Shown: positions 1 through 6,712, counted from the first letter of the stretch. The stretch: DNA of 12,939 bases from an uncultured Clostridiaceae bacterium (GCA_949948825.1 CATLIJ010000045.1:1-12939); one strand, 5' to 3'. A program made the numbers and translations. Notes: a model not told the origin generated them from the sequence alone.

Positions 1-37
1 GTGTTTTCAACATGTCTTGAATCTTCGAACAGGTCAT
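1..37 (-). CDS. possible 5' end of a minus-strand gene, cut by the window edge
   Basis: On the minus strand an ATG at 37-35 is followed by 12 open codons (MTCSKIQDMLKT) that run off the left edge. A ribosome-binding-like AAGGGA lies 7 bases upstream of the ATG. The coding piece is too short to assign a family, and no good promoter hexamers are visible upstream. It is listed only because the start signal is well formed. Chance is a real alternative. Confidence 0.3.
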   Translation of the reverse strand, partial: MTCSKIQDMLKT

Positions 38-255
38 CTGTATTTCCCTTGTTATTTCACAGAAAATCCAACTGAGTTTTTCAGTCTGTTATAATATATT
101 AATGATTAAAGAAAGACACCTGGTATTTCAATGCACGGGCTAAAGGGTATTGGTCTGTATTTTCAAAATCAGGGGAGGATGGAGCAGCCATAATGTTGTG
201 GAAGCAGTATATGAAAGTAGGATTGACATTGAAATTGTGGGGCAAAACAAAAAAT
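38..255. other. non-coding gap left of the tRNA terminator
   Basis: No convincing coding region lies here. The open frames are short, lack ribosome binding sites, or are shadows of the tRNA genes. An extended -10-like TGTTATAAT occurs at 87-95 on the plus strand, but it has no recognisable -35 and leads only to a 13-codon frame without a ribosome binding site. Confidence 0.5.
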
Positions 256-301
256 CCCCGGGAATACTGACATCCAATAATGAATTTAGTATTCCCGGGG
301 A
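252..301 (-). terminator. intrinsic terminator of the tRNA-Phe/tRNA-Gly operon
   Basis: A perfect 13-base inverted repeat (CCCCGGGAATACT at 256-268 with its complement at 288-300, plus a flanking T-A pair) encloses a 19-base loop. Read on the minus strand, the stem is followed by ATTTTTTGTTTT, a good U-tract. It sits directly downstream of tRNA-Gly on the same strand, so it most likely ends the tRNA transcript. Confidence 0.9.
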
Positions 302-311
302 AAAACAAAAG

Positions 312-384
312 AGCGACAGACGGGACTCGAACCCGCGACCCCGACCTTGGCAAGGTCGTACTCCACCAACTGAGCCACTGTCGC
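312..384 (-). tRNA. tRNA-Gly (anticodon GCC)
   Basis: The minus-strand sequence folds as a tRNA. The acceptor stem is GCGACAG/CTGTCGC (378-384 with 313-319), with discriminator U at 312 as expected for bacterial glycine tRNA. The D-arm contains GTTGGTGGAG, the anticodon stem is CGACC/GGTCG around TTGCCAA with anticodon GCC, and the T-arm carries GGTTCGAGTCC. The mature length is 73 bases without CCA, which is not encoded. It is the second gene of a two-tRNA unit, about 70 bases downstream of tRNA-Phe, and is followed by a strong terminator. Confidence 0.97.
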
Positions 385-456
385 ACAGGATTGCTTTTAC
401 AAAAAGAATTGTACCACAATCTTAGAAAAAAATCAACTGCTAAAAATATTATTCAA

Positions 457-529
<73 letters not shown>

Positions 530-547
530 ATCCCAATTACTTTACCC

Positions 548-576
548 ATCTTACCTTATATTTGTTATTTTGTCAA
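548..576 (-). promoter_or_regulatory. sigma-A-type promoter of the tRNA operon
   Basis: Read on the minus strand there is a perfect -35 TTGACA (576-571), a 17-base A/T-rich spacer and a -10 TAAGAT (553-548). It points at tRNA-Phe, which begins about 18 bases downstream of the -10. Confidence 0.85.
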
Positions 577-577
577 T

Positions 578-625
578 ATTTAAACAGGAAACTTTCTTTC
601 TATTTAAACAAGAAACTTTCATTCA
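578..625. repeat. two tandem 24-base units between divergent promoters
   Basis: Positions 578-601 and 602-625 are two head-to-tail copies of a 24-base unit (ATTTAAACARGAAACTTTC plus five more bases). They match at 21 of 24 positions. They fill the space between the minus-strand tRNA promoter (-35 at 571-576) and the plus-strand promoter of the HD-domain gene (-35 at 631-636). The placement would suit a binding site or an upstream promoter element, but no function can be assigned. Confidence 0.7.
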
Positions 626-630
626 TAATC

Positions 631-659
631 TTAACAAATTAAGAAAAATAGTATAAAAT
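631..659 (+). promoter_or_regulatory. promoter of the HD-domain gene
   Basis: A -35 TTAACA (631-636), a 17-base spacer and a -10 TAAAAT (654-659) lie about 48 bases before the start codon at 707. The surroundings are strongly A/T-rich. The hexamers match 5 of 6 bases each. Confidence 0.6.
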
Positions 660-706
660 GAATAAAAAACAGAAAGACAGTATGATTGTCTTGTCAGGAG
701 GAAATC

Positions 707-1288
707 ATGGAGAGTCAGATTACAAGAAAGGAAGCGCTGGAGCTTTTGAAAGAGTACAACCAGGAACCGTTTCATATTTTACATGGGCTTACCGTTGAAG
801 GGGTAATGCGTTGGTATGCAAGAGAACTGGGATACAGCGCAGAGGAGGATTTTTGGGGTATTACCGGATTGCTGCATGATATTGATTTTGAAAGGTTTCC
901 TGAACAGCATTGTGTCAAGGCGCCGGAGCTTTTGCGGGCCGGAGGCGTGGGCGAGGATATGATCCATTCCATCTGTTCTCATGGCTATGGGCTTTGCAGT
1001 GATGTGGAGCCGGTTCATGAGATGGAAAAGGTGCTGTTTGCAGCAGATGAGCTGACAGGGCTGATTGGAGCAGCAGCAAGAATGCGTCCGTCCAAAAGCT
1101 GCAAGGATATGGAGGTGTCCAGTCTGAAGAAGAAATTTAAGGATAAAAAATTTGCTGCAGGGTGTTCGCGGGATGTGATTCGCCAGGGAGCTGAACGGCT
1201 GGGCTGGGAGCTGGACGAGCTGTTTGCCAAAACAATTGAGGCTATGCGGTCTTGTGAAGATTCCGTAGCAGCAGAGATGGAAAGCTGA
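707..1288 (+). CDS. HD-domain predicted metal-dependent phosphohydrolase
   Basis: This 193-residue soluble protein has the HD-superfamily pattern: a first histidine in HGLTVEGVM (H26), the HD doublet in GLLHDIDFERF (H57, D58), further histidines H87 and H92 (HSICSHG), and the distal aspartate in FAADELTGLI (D114). The family hydrolyses phosphate esters, often of nucleotides, using a divalent metal. The exact substrate is unknown. The start at 707 is chosen because AGGAGG (696-701) lies 5 bases before it. The frame also opens at a TTG at 686, but that would place the ribosome binding site inside the gene. It has its own promoter and appears monocistronic. No clear terminator follows. The family call is firm; the physiological role is not. 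Confidence 0.85.
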   Translation: MESQITRKEALELLKEYNQEPFHILHGLTVEGVMRWYARELGYSAEEDFWGITGLLHDIDFERFPEQHCVKAPELLRAGGVGEDMIHSICSHGYGLCSDVEPVHEMEKVLFAADELTGLIGAAARMRPSKSCKDMEVSSLKKKFKDKKFAAGCSRDVIRQGAERLGWELDELFAKTIEAMRSCEDSVAAEMES

Positions 1289-1333
1289 AGGATGCCGAAA
1301 CGGCTGCAGATTTTAAAAATGAAGCTTCCCGCG

Positions 1334-1362
1334 TTGTATTTTCAATGGAATTGTGCTATACT
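1334..1362 (+). promoter_or_regulatory. promoter of the small membrane peptide gene
   Basis: A -35 TTGTAT (1334-1339), a 17-base spacer and a -10 TATACT (1357-1362) lie 51 bases before the ATG at 1414. This suggests that the small gene is transcribed independently of the HD-domain gene. Confidence 0.6.
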
Positions 1363-1413
1363 GAGACACAGGATCGGTAACGGGACGAAAGAAATGGAGC
1401 AGGAGGAAACAGA

Positions 1414-1539
1414 ATGGAACTGATGTATTTTATGGCAGGTGTGTTGTTGATCATTATTTTTGCGGTGGTTGCCACAGTGACTACAGTTGCCAGCACAGCG
1501 GCAGTCATTGCGATGGAAGAGGAAGACGAGGAAGATTGA
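1414..1539 (+). CDS. small single-pass membrane protein, 41 residues, acidic tail
   Basis: This short open frame has a good AGGAGG (1401-1406) 7 bases before ATG and its own promoter-like hexamers. The product has a hydrophobic stretch at about residues 5-34 (AGVLLIIIFAVVATVTTVAS) and ends in a cluster of seven acidic residues (EEEDEED). It should span the membrane once with the charged tail exposed. I do not recognise a family. The clean start signal, promoter, downstream hairpin and composition argue that it is real. No neighbour points to a function. Confidence 0.6.
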   Translation: MELMYFMAGVLLIIIFAVVATVTTVASTAAVIAMEEEDEED

Positions 1540-1545
1540 CAATAG

Positions 1546-1566
1546 AAACTGCCGCGGCAGTTTTGC
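1546..1566 (+). terminator. probable terminator of the small membrane peptide gene
   Basis: An 18-base palindrome (AAACTGCCGCGGCAGTTT, 1546-1563) starts 6 bases after the stop codon and is followed by one more T, then GCAGTTT. The hairpin is GC-rich but the U-tract is short, so termination efficiency is uncertain. Confidence 0.5.
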
Positions 1567-1625
1567 AGTTTGGATAACCCTTAGATATTGAGTGGATTAT
1601 GAATGAACAGAAAGGGTTTGAGAAG

Positions 1626-1666
1626 AAATCCGGCGAATCTTTTTGAAAGAAGACTGCCGGATTTTT
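1626..1666. terminator. bidirectional terminator-like hairpin between convergent genes
   Basis: AAATCCGGC (1626-1634) pairs with GCCGGATTT (1656-1664) and is followed by two more T on the plus strand. On the minus strand the stem is followed by TTCTTCTC. It lies between the plus-strand small gene and the minus-strand feoA, so it may stop transcription from both sides. Confidence 0.6.
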
Positions 1667-1713
1667 ACATGGTGTAAAATGGGGGAAGATGCCCCGTCTG
1701 AGCTGTTATGGGT

Positions 1714-1971
1714 TTATGTAAAGTGGCAGGAGCTGGGGACAGGGGGAATCTTTACAAAAATTTCGTTAGCATACTCCCGGCGGAGAGCAAGAACCACTCC
1801 CCGCACCCTGTAAGCGCCCATGTTTTTTCGGAAGGGTTTGTGGATACACTGCAGCTTTTCTCCGGGAACAAATCCAAGATCCGTCAAAAGCTGTCTGGCA
1901 CAGGGGTCGCTGGCAAGCCATACCACACTTGCGGTTTCGCCCGGATTCATATAATTCAGAGGAAGAACCAT
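1714..1971 (-). CDS. feoA: FeoA-domain protein (ferrous iron transport accessory)
   Basis: This 85-residue protein consists of one FeoA (SH3-like) domain. The conserved features are a hydrophobic first strand (TASVVWLAS), R26 in CARQLLTDLGFVPGEKL, and YRVRGVVLALRREYANEIFV with the RG and ALR signatures. FeoA is a small cytoplasmic partner of the ferrous iron permease FeoB. Here no feoB lies next to it, so it is a stand-alone copy, and a role outside the Feo transporter is possible. The start is supported by AGGAG 9 bases before the ATG on the minus strand. It is convergent with the upstream plus-strand genes, and a hairpin lies about 50 bases downstream. No clear Fur or DtxR operator was found. 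Confidence 0.85.
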   Translation of the reverse strand: MVLPLNYMNPGETASVVWLASDPCARQLLTDLGFVPGEKLQCIHKPFRKNMGAYRVRGVVLALRREYANEIFVKIPPVPSSCHFT

Positions 1972-2113
1972 GGTTTTAAACTCCTATGGATTGGTTCATT
2001 ATCTATATATATGTAAGGATAGCTTTTTGCGTGATACAGAATGGAAAGCTGTTCGGAGGAAAATGGGGAAAAGTCAGAAAGGGGAGAATGTGTTCCAAAA
2101 TAACCGTCCATTC

Positions 2114-2150
2114 AAAACAAGAAACCCACCGAGGGGTCGGTGGGTTCTTG
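2114..2150 (-). terminator. strong intrinsic terminator hairpin
   Basis: ACCCACCGA (2124-2132) pairs with TCGGTGGGT (2137-2145) around a GGGG loop. The stem continues with CAAGA/TCTTG across one bulged A. On the minus strand TTTT follows directly; on the plus strand the following bases are CGTTACTTTT. The minus direction is favoured, with use in both directions possible. Confidence 0.65.
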
Positions 2151-2300
2151 CGTTACTTTTGGGAATGGTAGGTATACAAATAAAAGAAAATGGTTTTAGG
2201 GGGGCCTGCCAGAATTACTCCTGGCAGGTATGAGTATGAAAAAGCTTTATTATTCCAAGTACATGCTTGAAATAAAGGCTCATTACCCTTTCGGATAATG
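2114..2300 (-). ncRNA. candidate minus-strand small RNA ending at a terminator
   Basis: Read on the minus strand there are, in order, promoter-like TTGACA (2330-2325) with TTTAAT (2308-2303), a hairpin at 2300-2281 with 8 pairs and a GAAA loop, a hairpin at 2228-2205 (CCTGCCAG/CTGGCAGG), and a 14-pair hairpin at 2150-2118 followed by TTTT. In the first hairpin one pair is a G-U wobble on the minus strand but would be a C-A mismatch on the plus strand, which favours a minus-strand RNA. A 22-codon frame (MSLYFKHVLG...) also starts in it. The hexamer-predicted start would clip part of the first hairpin. No known RNA family was recognised. Confidence 0.3.
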
Positions 2301-2384
2301 TAATTAAAGTATAAGGAACATTTGTGTCAAAAGTGTGACTGTGCCATAAAAAAAATATAAACAAAATAAAAAATAAAAAAACCC

Positions 2385-2413
2385 TTTCAAAAAACACCAT
2401 ATTTGTATATAAT
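2385..2413 (+). promoter_or_regulatory. possible distal promoter of the mreB operon
   Basis: A perfect -10 TATAAT (2408-2413) lies 17 bases after a weak -35 TTTCAA (2385-2390), downstream of an A-rich tract that could act as an upstream promoter element. This would give an untranslated leader of about 130 bases. Confidence 0.4.
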
Positions 2414-2468
2414 AAAAGAAATGAAAAAAGAGTCAAGCTATGTCATAGATATGTTTAAAAGAATCGGA

Positions 2469-2496
2469 TTGACATTTAAAATAATGTAAATACTGT
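2469..2496 (+). promoter_or_regulatory. possible proximal promoter of the mreB operon
   Basis: A perfect -35 TTGACA (2469-2474) is followed after 16 bases by a weak -10 TACTGT (2491-2496), about 51 bases before the mreB-like start. The -10 is poor, so this call is tentative. Confidence 0.4.
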
Positions 2497-2547
2497 TAAT
2501 GATGGAAAATAATGGAACAGAAGGAACAAACAGGAGGACGAATAGGA

Positions 2548-3552
2548 ATGTTGGTATCCAATGATATTGGAATTGATCTAGGTACAGCTAGTATTTTGGT
2601 ATATATTAAAGGAAAAGGCGTGGTGCTCAAAGAACCGTCCGTGGTGGCTACAGACAGGGATTCCGGTCGTATTATGGCTATTGGCGAGGAGGCGCGGCTG
2701 ATGATCGGCAGAACTCCCGGGAATATTATTGCCATAAGGCCTTTGCGCCAGGGGGTGATCTCGGATTACACAGTGACAGAAAAGATGTTAAAATATTTTA
2801 TCACAAAGGCAGTGGGGAAGAGAACGCTTCGGAAACCGCGGATTGCTGTGTGTATCCCCAGCGGAGCTACAGAGGTGGAACGGAAGGCAGTGGAGGACGC
2901 CACTTACAATGCAGGCGCAAGAGATGTGGCGATTATTGAGGAGCCGGTGGCAGCAGCCATTGGGGCAGGAATCGACATCTCCAAGGCCTGCGGCAACATG
3001 ATTGTGGATATTGGAGGCGGCACGGCGGATATTGCAGTGATATCTCTTGGCGGTCCTGTGGTAAGCACTTCAATTAAGGTGGCAGGAGATGATTTTGACG
3101 AAGCTCTGGTCCGCTATATGAGGAAAAAGCATAATCTGCTGATCGGTGAGCGGACAGCAGAGGAGATTAAGATCAACATTGGAGCAGCCTACCGCAGGCC
3201 GGAGGTACTTACCATGGAGGTGAGGGGAAGAAACCTGGTAACTGGCCTTCCCAAGACCATAGTGGTCACGTCTGACGAGACGCTGGAGGCTTTGCGGGAG
3301 CCTGCCATGCAGATTGTGGATGCAGTGCATAATGTGCTGGAGCGGACTCCGCCAGAGCTGGCAGCAGATATTTTTGACCGGGGCATTGTGATGACCGGGG
3401 GCGGTGCGCTTCTCAATGGACTGGACCAGTTGATTGAGGAAAAATCCGGAATTACCACTATGGTAGCAGAAGATCCTCTGACAGCGGTTGCCATTGGAAC
3501 CGGCAAATATATTGAATTTCAGCATGGGGATTTCAGAACCCGTGACTATTAA
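2548..3552 (+). CDS. mreB: MreB/Mbl family actin-like cell-shape protein
   Basis: This 334-residue bacterial actin forms membrane-associated filaments that guide lateral cell-wall synthesis in rod cells. Visible landmarks are phosphate 1 loop DIGIDLGTAS (residues 6-15), EARLMIGRTPGNIIAIRPLRQGVISDY as in MreB/Mbl, phosphate 2 loop IVDIGGGTADIAV (152-164), and adenosine loop MTGGGALLNGLDQLI (282-296). The length fits the family (about 333-337). The start at 2548 follows AGGAGG (2532-2537) by 10 bases and gives the usual N-terminus; the frame opens upstream at 2512 but without a ribosome binding site. MreC and MreD genes are not adjacent, which fits a secondary Mbl-like copy. The second threonine of the GGGTT phosphate motif is alanine here. 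It is probably cotranscribed with recD2, 30 bases downstream. Confidence 0.93.
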   Translation: MLVSNDIGIDLGTASILVYIKGKGVVLKEPSVVATDRDSGRIMAIGEEARLMIGRTPGNIIAIRPLRQGVISDYTVTEKMLKYFITKAVGKRTLRKPRIAVCIPSGATEVERKAVEDATYNAGARDVAIIEEPVAAAIGAGIDISKACGNMIVDIGGGTADIAVISLGGPVVSTSIKVAGDDFDEALVRYMRKKHNLLIGERTAEEIKINIGAAYRRPEVLTMEVRGRNLVTGLPKTIVVTSDETLEALREPAMQIVDAVHNVLERTPPELAADIFDRGIVMTGGGALLNGLDQLIEEKSGITTMVAEDPLTAVAIGTGKYIEFQHGDFRTRDY

Positions 3553-3560
3553 TGGAATAT

Positions 3561-3572
3561 AAGGAGCACTCC
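3561..3572 (+). promoter_or_regulatory. ribosome binding site inside a short palindrome before recD2
   Basis: The only Shine-Dalgarno-like sequence before recD2, AAGGAG (3561-3566), lies 16 bases from the ATG, further than usual. It forms part of a perfect palindrome AGGAG-CA-CTCCT. Both features suggest weak or regulated initiation of recD2. Confidence 0.4.
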
Positions 3573-3582
3573 TGGCGCAAAT

Positions 3583-5832
3583 ATGGCGACATTAACAGGA
3601 TATGTAGAAAAGATAAAATTTCGGAATGAGGAAAATGGCTATTCCGTTCTCTCGGTAGAATCCAACGGACAGGACTTTGTGCTGGTGGGAACATTTCCCT
3701 ATATTAGTGAAGGAGATCAGATTGAGGCAGAAGGCCGGATGACAGAGCACCCGGTATACGGAGAGCAGCTTCAAGTGGAAAAGTATGAGCTGAAGACGCC
3801 GGAGGACACAGTATCCATGGAGCGGTATTTGGGCTCCGGGGCAATCCGGGGAGTGAAGGCAGCTCTGGCAGCCCGGATTGTGCGGCGGTTTAAGGCAGAT
3901 ACTTTTCGGATCATTGAGGAGGAGCCGGAGCGTCTGGCGGAGGTGAAGGGGATCAGTGAGAAGCTGGCCTGTTCTATTTCCCAGCAGATGGAGGAAAAGA
4001 AGGAGATGCGTCAGGCTATGATGTTTCTCCAGGGATATGGGATCTCCATGAATCTGGCGCTGAAGATCTACCAGGAGTACGGCCATCAGCTGTATGGAAT
4101 TATTAAGGAGAATCCTTATAAGCTGGCAGATGATATTTACGGCGTTGGTTTTAAGATGGCAGATGAGATTGCCGGACGGGTAGGAATTGTCATGGATTCT
4201 GATTACCGGATTCGCAGCGGAATCTTTTATTGCCTTGTCCAGTCAACAGGCAATGGCCACACCTATCTGCCCAAGGATGAATTGCTGAAAAGCGCTTCTG
4301 AGCTTCTTGGCGTTATGCCGGAGGTTATGGAGAAGCATCTGGTGGATCTTCAGATGGACAAGAAGATTATAGTAAAGACCGGGGAGGGGGAATCCTCTTC
4401 AGAAGCTCCTGAAGCACATGTGTATGCTTCCCAATATTATTATATGGAGATGAACACAGCCCGGATGCTGCAGGATCTGAATATCCGCGGCAATCAGCCG
4501 GAGGAGGGGATTCGCCGGAAGCTGGAGCAGATCTGTGCAAAAGAGGGCATTGAGCCGGATGAGATGCAGCTTCAGGCAGTGGTTCAGGCGGTCAACAGCG
4601 GACTTTTGATTCTGACAGGCGGCCCTGGCACAGGAAAGACTACTACCATCAACACCATTATCCGTTATTTTGAGCAGGAAGAGATGACGATTCTTCTGGC
4701 AGCGCCTACGGGCAGGGCGGCAAAGCGCATGACTGAGGCTACTGGATATGAGGCCAGGACGATTCACCGTCTTCTGGAATTAAACGGAGCGCCGGAGGAG
4801 GGACGGGGAATTATGGGCATGCGTTTTGAAAGAGGGGAGGAGAACCCGCTGGATGCGGATGCCATTATTATTGATGAGACATCCATGGTGGACATTTATC
4901 TGATTCATGCCCTTTTAAAGGCAGTGAGTCCGGGAACCCGGCTGATTCTGGTGGGAGATGTGAACCAGCTGCCCAGCGTTGGAGCAGGAAATGTGCTGCG
5001 GGATATGATTGAGTCGGAGAAGTTTCCTGTGGTTCGTCTCAACCGGATTTTCCGGCAGGCAGCGGAAAGTGACATAATTGTCAATGCACACCGGATTCAT
5101 GCAGGGGAGCAGATTCCTTTGGGAAAGCCAAGCAGGGATTTTCTGTTTATCCGGGGGGAACAGCCGGACGGAATCATTGGCTCTATGATTGCGCTCATAA
5201 AGGATAAGCTTCCTAAATATGTGCAGGCAGATCCTTTTGACATACAGATTATGACTCCTATGCGCAAGGGTGCCCTGGGGGTGGAGCGGCTGAATCGTAT
5301 TCTTCAGGAGCACTTAAATCCAGCCTCTTCCTCAAAGGCAGAGAAGGAGTCCGGCCAGACCTTGTTCCGCGTGGGAGATAAAGTAATGCAGATTAAAAAC
5401 AACTACCAGATGGAGTGGGAGATCCGCAGCCGTCATGGAGTTGTGACAGACAGCGGTTCTGGTGTTTTTAATGGAGATATTGGCATAATCCGGGAGATTA
5501 ACAGCTTTTCAGAAGAGATGACCGTGGAATTTGATGAGGGGCGTATGGTGAATTACGGATTCCGGCAGCTGGAGGAGCTGGAACTGGCGTATGCGATTAC
5601 CATACATAAATCCCAGGGAAGCGAATACCCGGCAGTGGTGATTCCCATTCATTCTGGTCCCCGGATGCTTATGACCCGGAACCTGATCTACACAGCAGTT
5701 ACCCGCGCCCGGAAATGCGTCTGCCTGGTGGGAATTCCGGAGATGTTTCAGGTGATGGTGGACAATGAGATTGAGCAGAAAAGATATACTGGATTAAAAG
5801 CAAGGATTCGGGAGATTTCGGAATTTGCATAA
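3583..5832 (+). CDS. recD2: RecD2-type ATP-dependent 5'-3' DNA helicase
   Basis: This 749-residue superfamily 1B helicase is of the RecD2 type that acts without RecBC, in DNA repair and replication-fork maintenance. The N-terminal region starts with GYVEKIKFRNEENGYSVL, typical of the RecD2 extension. Helix-hairpin-helix segments follow (LAEVKGISEKLA and YKLADDIYGVGFKMADEIAGRVG). The motor begins with Walker A GGPGTGKTT (residues 346-354) and has Walker B IIIDETSMVD with D431-E432, an arginine-rich segment after VRLNRIFRQ, and the C-terminal motif ITIHKSQGSE (H675-K676) followed by YTAVTRARK. No truncation or frameshift is visible and the length is normal. There is no alternative in-frame start. 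It sits 30 bases after the mreB-like gene and 75 bases before comF, consistent with an operon. Confidence 0.96.
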   Translation: MATLTGYVEKIKFRNEENGYSVLSVESNGQDFVLVGTFPYISEGDQIEAEGRMTEHPVYGEQLQVEKYELKTPEDTVSMERYLGSGAIRGVKAALAARIVRRFKADTFRIIEEEPERLAEVKGISEKLACSISQQMEEKKEMRQAMMFLQGYGISMNLALKIYQEYGHQLYGIIKENPYKLADDIYGVGFKMADEIAGRVGIVMDSDYRIRSGIFYCLVQSTGNGHTYLPKDELLKSASELLGVMPEVMEKHLVDLQMDKKIIVKTGEGESSSEAPEAHVYASQYYYMEMNTARMLQDLNIRGNQPEEGIRRKLEQICAKEGIEPDEMQLQAVVQAVNSGLLILTGGPGTGKTTTINTIIRYFEQEEMTILLAAPTGRAAKRMTEATGYEARTIHRLLELNGAPEEGRGIMGMRFERGEENPLDADAIIIDETSMVDIYLIHALLKAVSPGTRLILVGDVNQLPSVGAGNVLRDMIESEKFPVVRLNRIFRQAAESDIIVNAHRIHAGEQIPLGKPSRDFLFIRGEQPDGIIGSMIALIKDKLPKYVQADPFDIQIMTPMRKGALGVERLNRILQEHLNPASSSKAEKESGQTLFRVGDKVMQIKNNYQMEWEIRSRHGVVTDSGSGVFNGDIGIIREINSFSEEMTVEFDEGRMVNYGFRQLEELELAYAITIHKSQGSEYPAVVIPIHSGPRMLMTRNLIYTAVTRARKCVCLVGIPEMFQVMVDNEIEQKRYTGLKARIREISEFA

Positions 5833-5907
5833 GAAATCCGGTTTTGTATGGAATTTGCCAGTGTATGTGGCAGATGTCAGCTGTATGGGGACGGAGACTG
5901 GAGAGGA

Positions 5908-6657
5908 ATGAAACAGCAGTTTTTTAAATGGACAGCATGGGCGGGAAAGGAACTTGCAGATCTTTTGTTTCCTCCCACATGTCCGGTATGCGGCCAGATT
6001 GTGGCGCCTAAGGAGGAGCGGGTCTGCGGACCATGCAGGGAGAAGCTGTCTGTGGTAAAACAGCCAATATGTAAAAGGTGCGGCAAAGAGGTATCAGAGG
6101 AGAGTGTGGAGTATTGCCTTGATTGTACCCGCCACAGAAGAACATTTGAATCCGGCAGGGCGCTTTTGAATTACAATGAGGCAGCCAGTTGTTCTATGGC
6201 TGCGATCAAATACAAAAACCGAAGGGAATATCTGGACTTTTACGCTGCGGCTATGGGGAGGCGCTTTGGCAGGGTGGTGAGAGGCTGGAAGGCAGAGGTC
6301 CTGGTTCCGGTGCCAGTTCACCCGTCCCGCCGGCGCGCCAGAGGATTCAATCAGGCAGAGGAGCTGGCCAAACGCCTGAGCAGGCAATGGGGCATTCCCG
6401 TAGATGCAGAGCTGCTGGTGCGGGACAAAAAGACCATGCCCCAGCGGGACTTAAATCCGTCGGAGCGGCTGAAGAATCTTCAGAAGGCGTTTCGGGTGAA
6501 TCCTGCACGGGCTTGCGGCGGTTTATGGAACTGTGTGGTGCTGGTGGATGACATTTACACTACCGGCAGCACGATTGAGGCATGTTCCAGAGCGCTGAAG
6601 GAGGCAGGAGTGAAGGAAGTTTATTTTTTAGCTGTCTGCATTGGGCATGGAGTGTAG
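5908..6657 (+). CDS. comF: ComF family phosphoribosyltransferase-like protein
   Basis: This 249-residue protein has the ComF layout: an N-terminal zinc-ribbon-like part with four cysteine pairs (C25/C28, C40/C43, C55/C58, C70/C73), then a type I phosphoribosyltransferase fold with the PRPP-binding motif VLVDDIYTTGST (D214-D215, T218-T222). Conserved VPVPVHPSRRRARGFNQAEELA lies between them. In competent bacteria ComFC takes part in uptake and integration of single-stranded DNA; the biochemical reaction is not settled. The start at 5908 gives MKQQFF...LLFPPTCPVCG, the usual N-terminus, with GGAG motifs 4 and 11 bases upstream. The frame is open to an ATG at 5848, which has no ribosome binding site. 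It follows recD2, another DNA-processing gene, and probably shares its transcript. Confidence 0.92.
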   Translation: MKQQFFKWTAWAGKELADLLFPPTCPVCGQIVAPKEERVCGPCREKLSVVKQPICKRCGKEVSEESVEYCLDCTRHRRTFESGRALLNYNEAASCSMAAIKYKNRREYLDFYAAAMGRRFGRVVRGWKAEVLVPVPVHPSRRRARGFNQAEELAKRLSRQWGIPVDAELLVRDKKTMPQRDLNPSERLKNLQKAFRVNPARACGGLWNCVVLVDDIYTTGSTIEACSRALKEAGVKEVYFLAVCIGHGV

Positions 6658-6712
6658 GGTTTCCCCGCCGTCTGAACTGTTGGGGTGAAATCAAGAAAGT
6701 TTGGAAAAAAGA

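Larger units (their letters stand above)
1972..2547. other. 576-base non-coding gap upstream of the mreB-like gene
   Basis: No supported gene lies here. The gap holds a strong hairpin at 2118-2150, a second hairpin at 2205-2228, a third at 2281-2300, an A-rich tract at about 2345-2385, and plus-strand promoter-like sequences closer to the mreB-like start. Open frames in it lack ribosome binding sites and family resemblance. Confidence 0.6.

Noticed and set aside
87..143. Extended -10 (TGTTATAAT) followed by a 13-codon frame
   Set aside because: No -35, no ribosome binding site and no downstream product or terminator in the plus direction.
1294..1304. GCCG-AAA-CGGC hairpin after the HD-domain gene as a terminator
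   Set aside because: Only four base pairs, and the T-run is short and displaced; not convincing.
1599..1646. 15-codon frame MNEQKGFEKKSGESF
   Set aside because: No ribosome binding site, and it overlaps the bidirectional terminator hairpin at 1626-1666.
1990..2012. Partial Fur-box-like GATAATGA upstream of feoA
   Set aside because: Only the first hexamer and two more bases fit; the remaining half does not, so no iron-regulator site is claimed.
1708..2171. Plus-strand frames opposite and upstream of feoA
   Set aside because: Composition and lack of start signals mark them as antisense or chance frames; feoA on the minus strand is family-matched.
6660..6690. CCCC/GGGG inverted repeat after comF as a terminator
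   Set aside because: The stem is short and interrupted and has no T-run.
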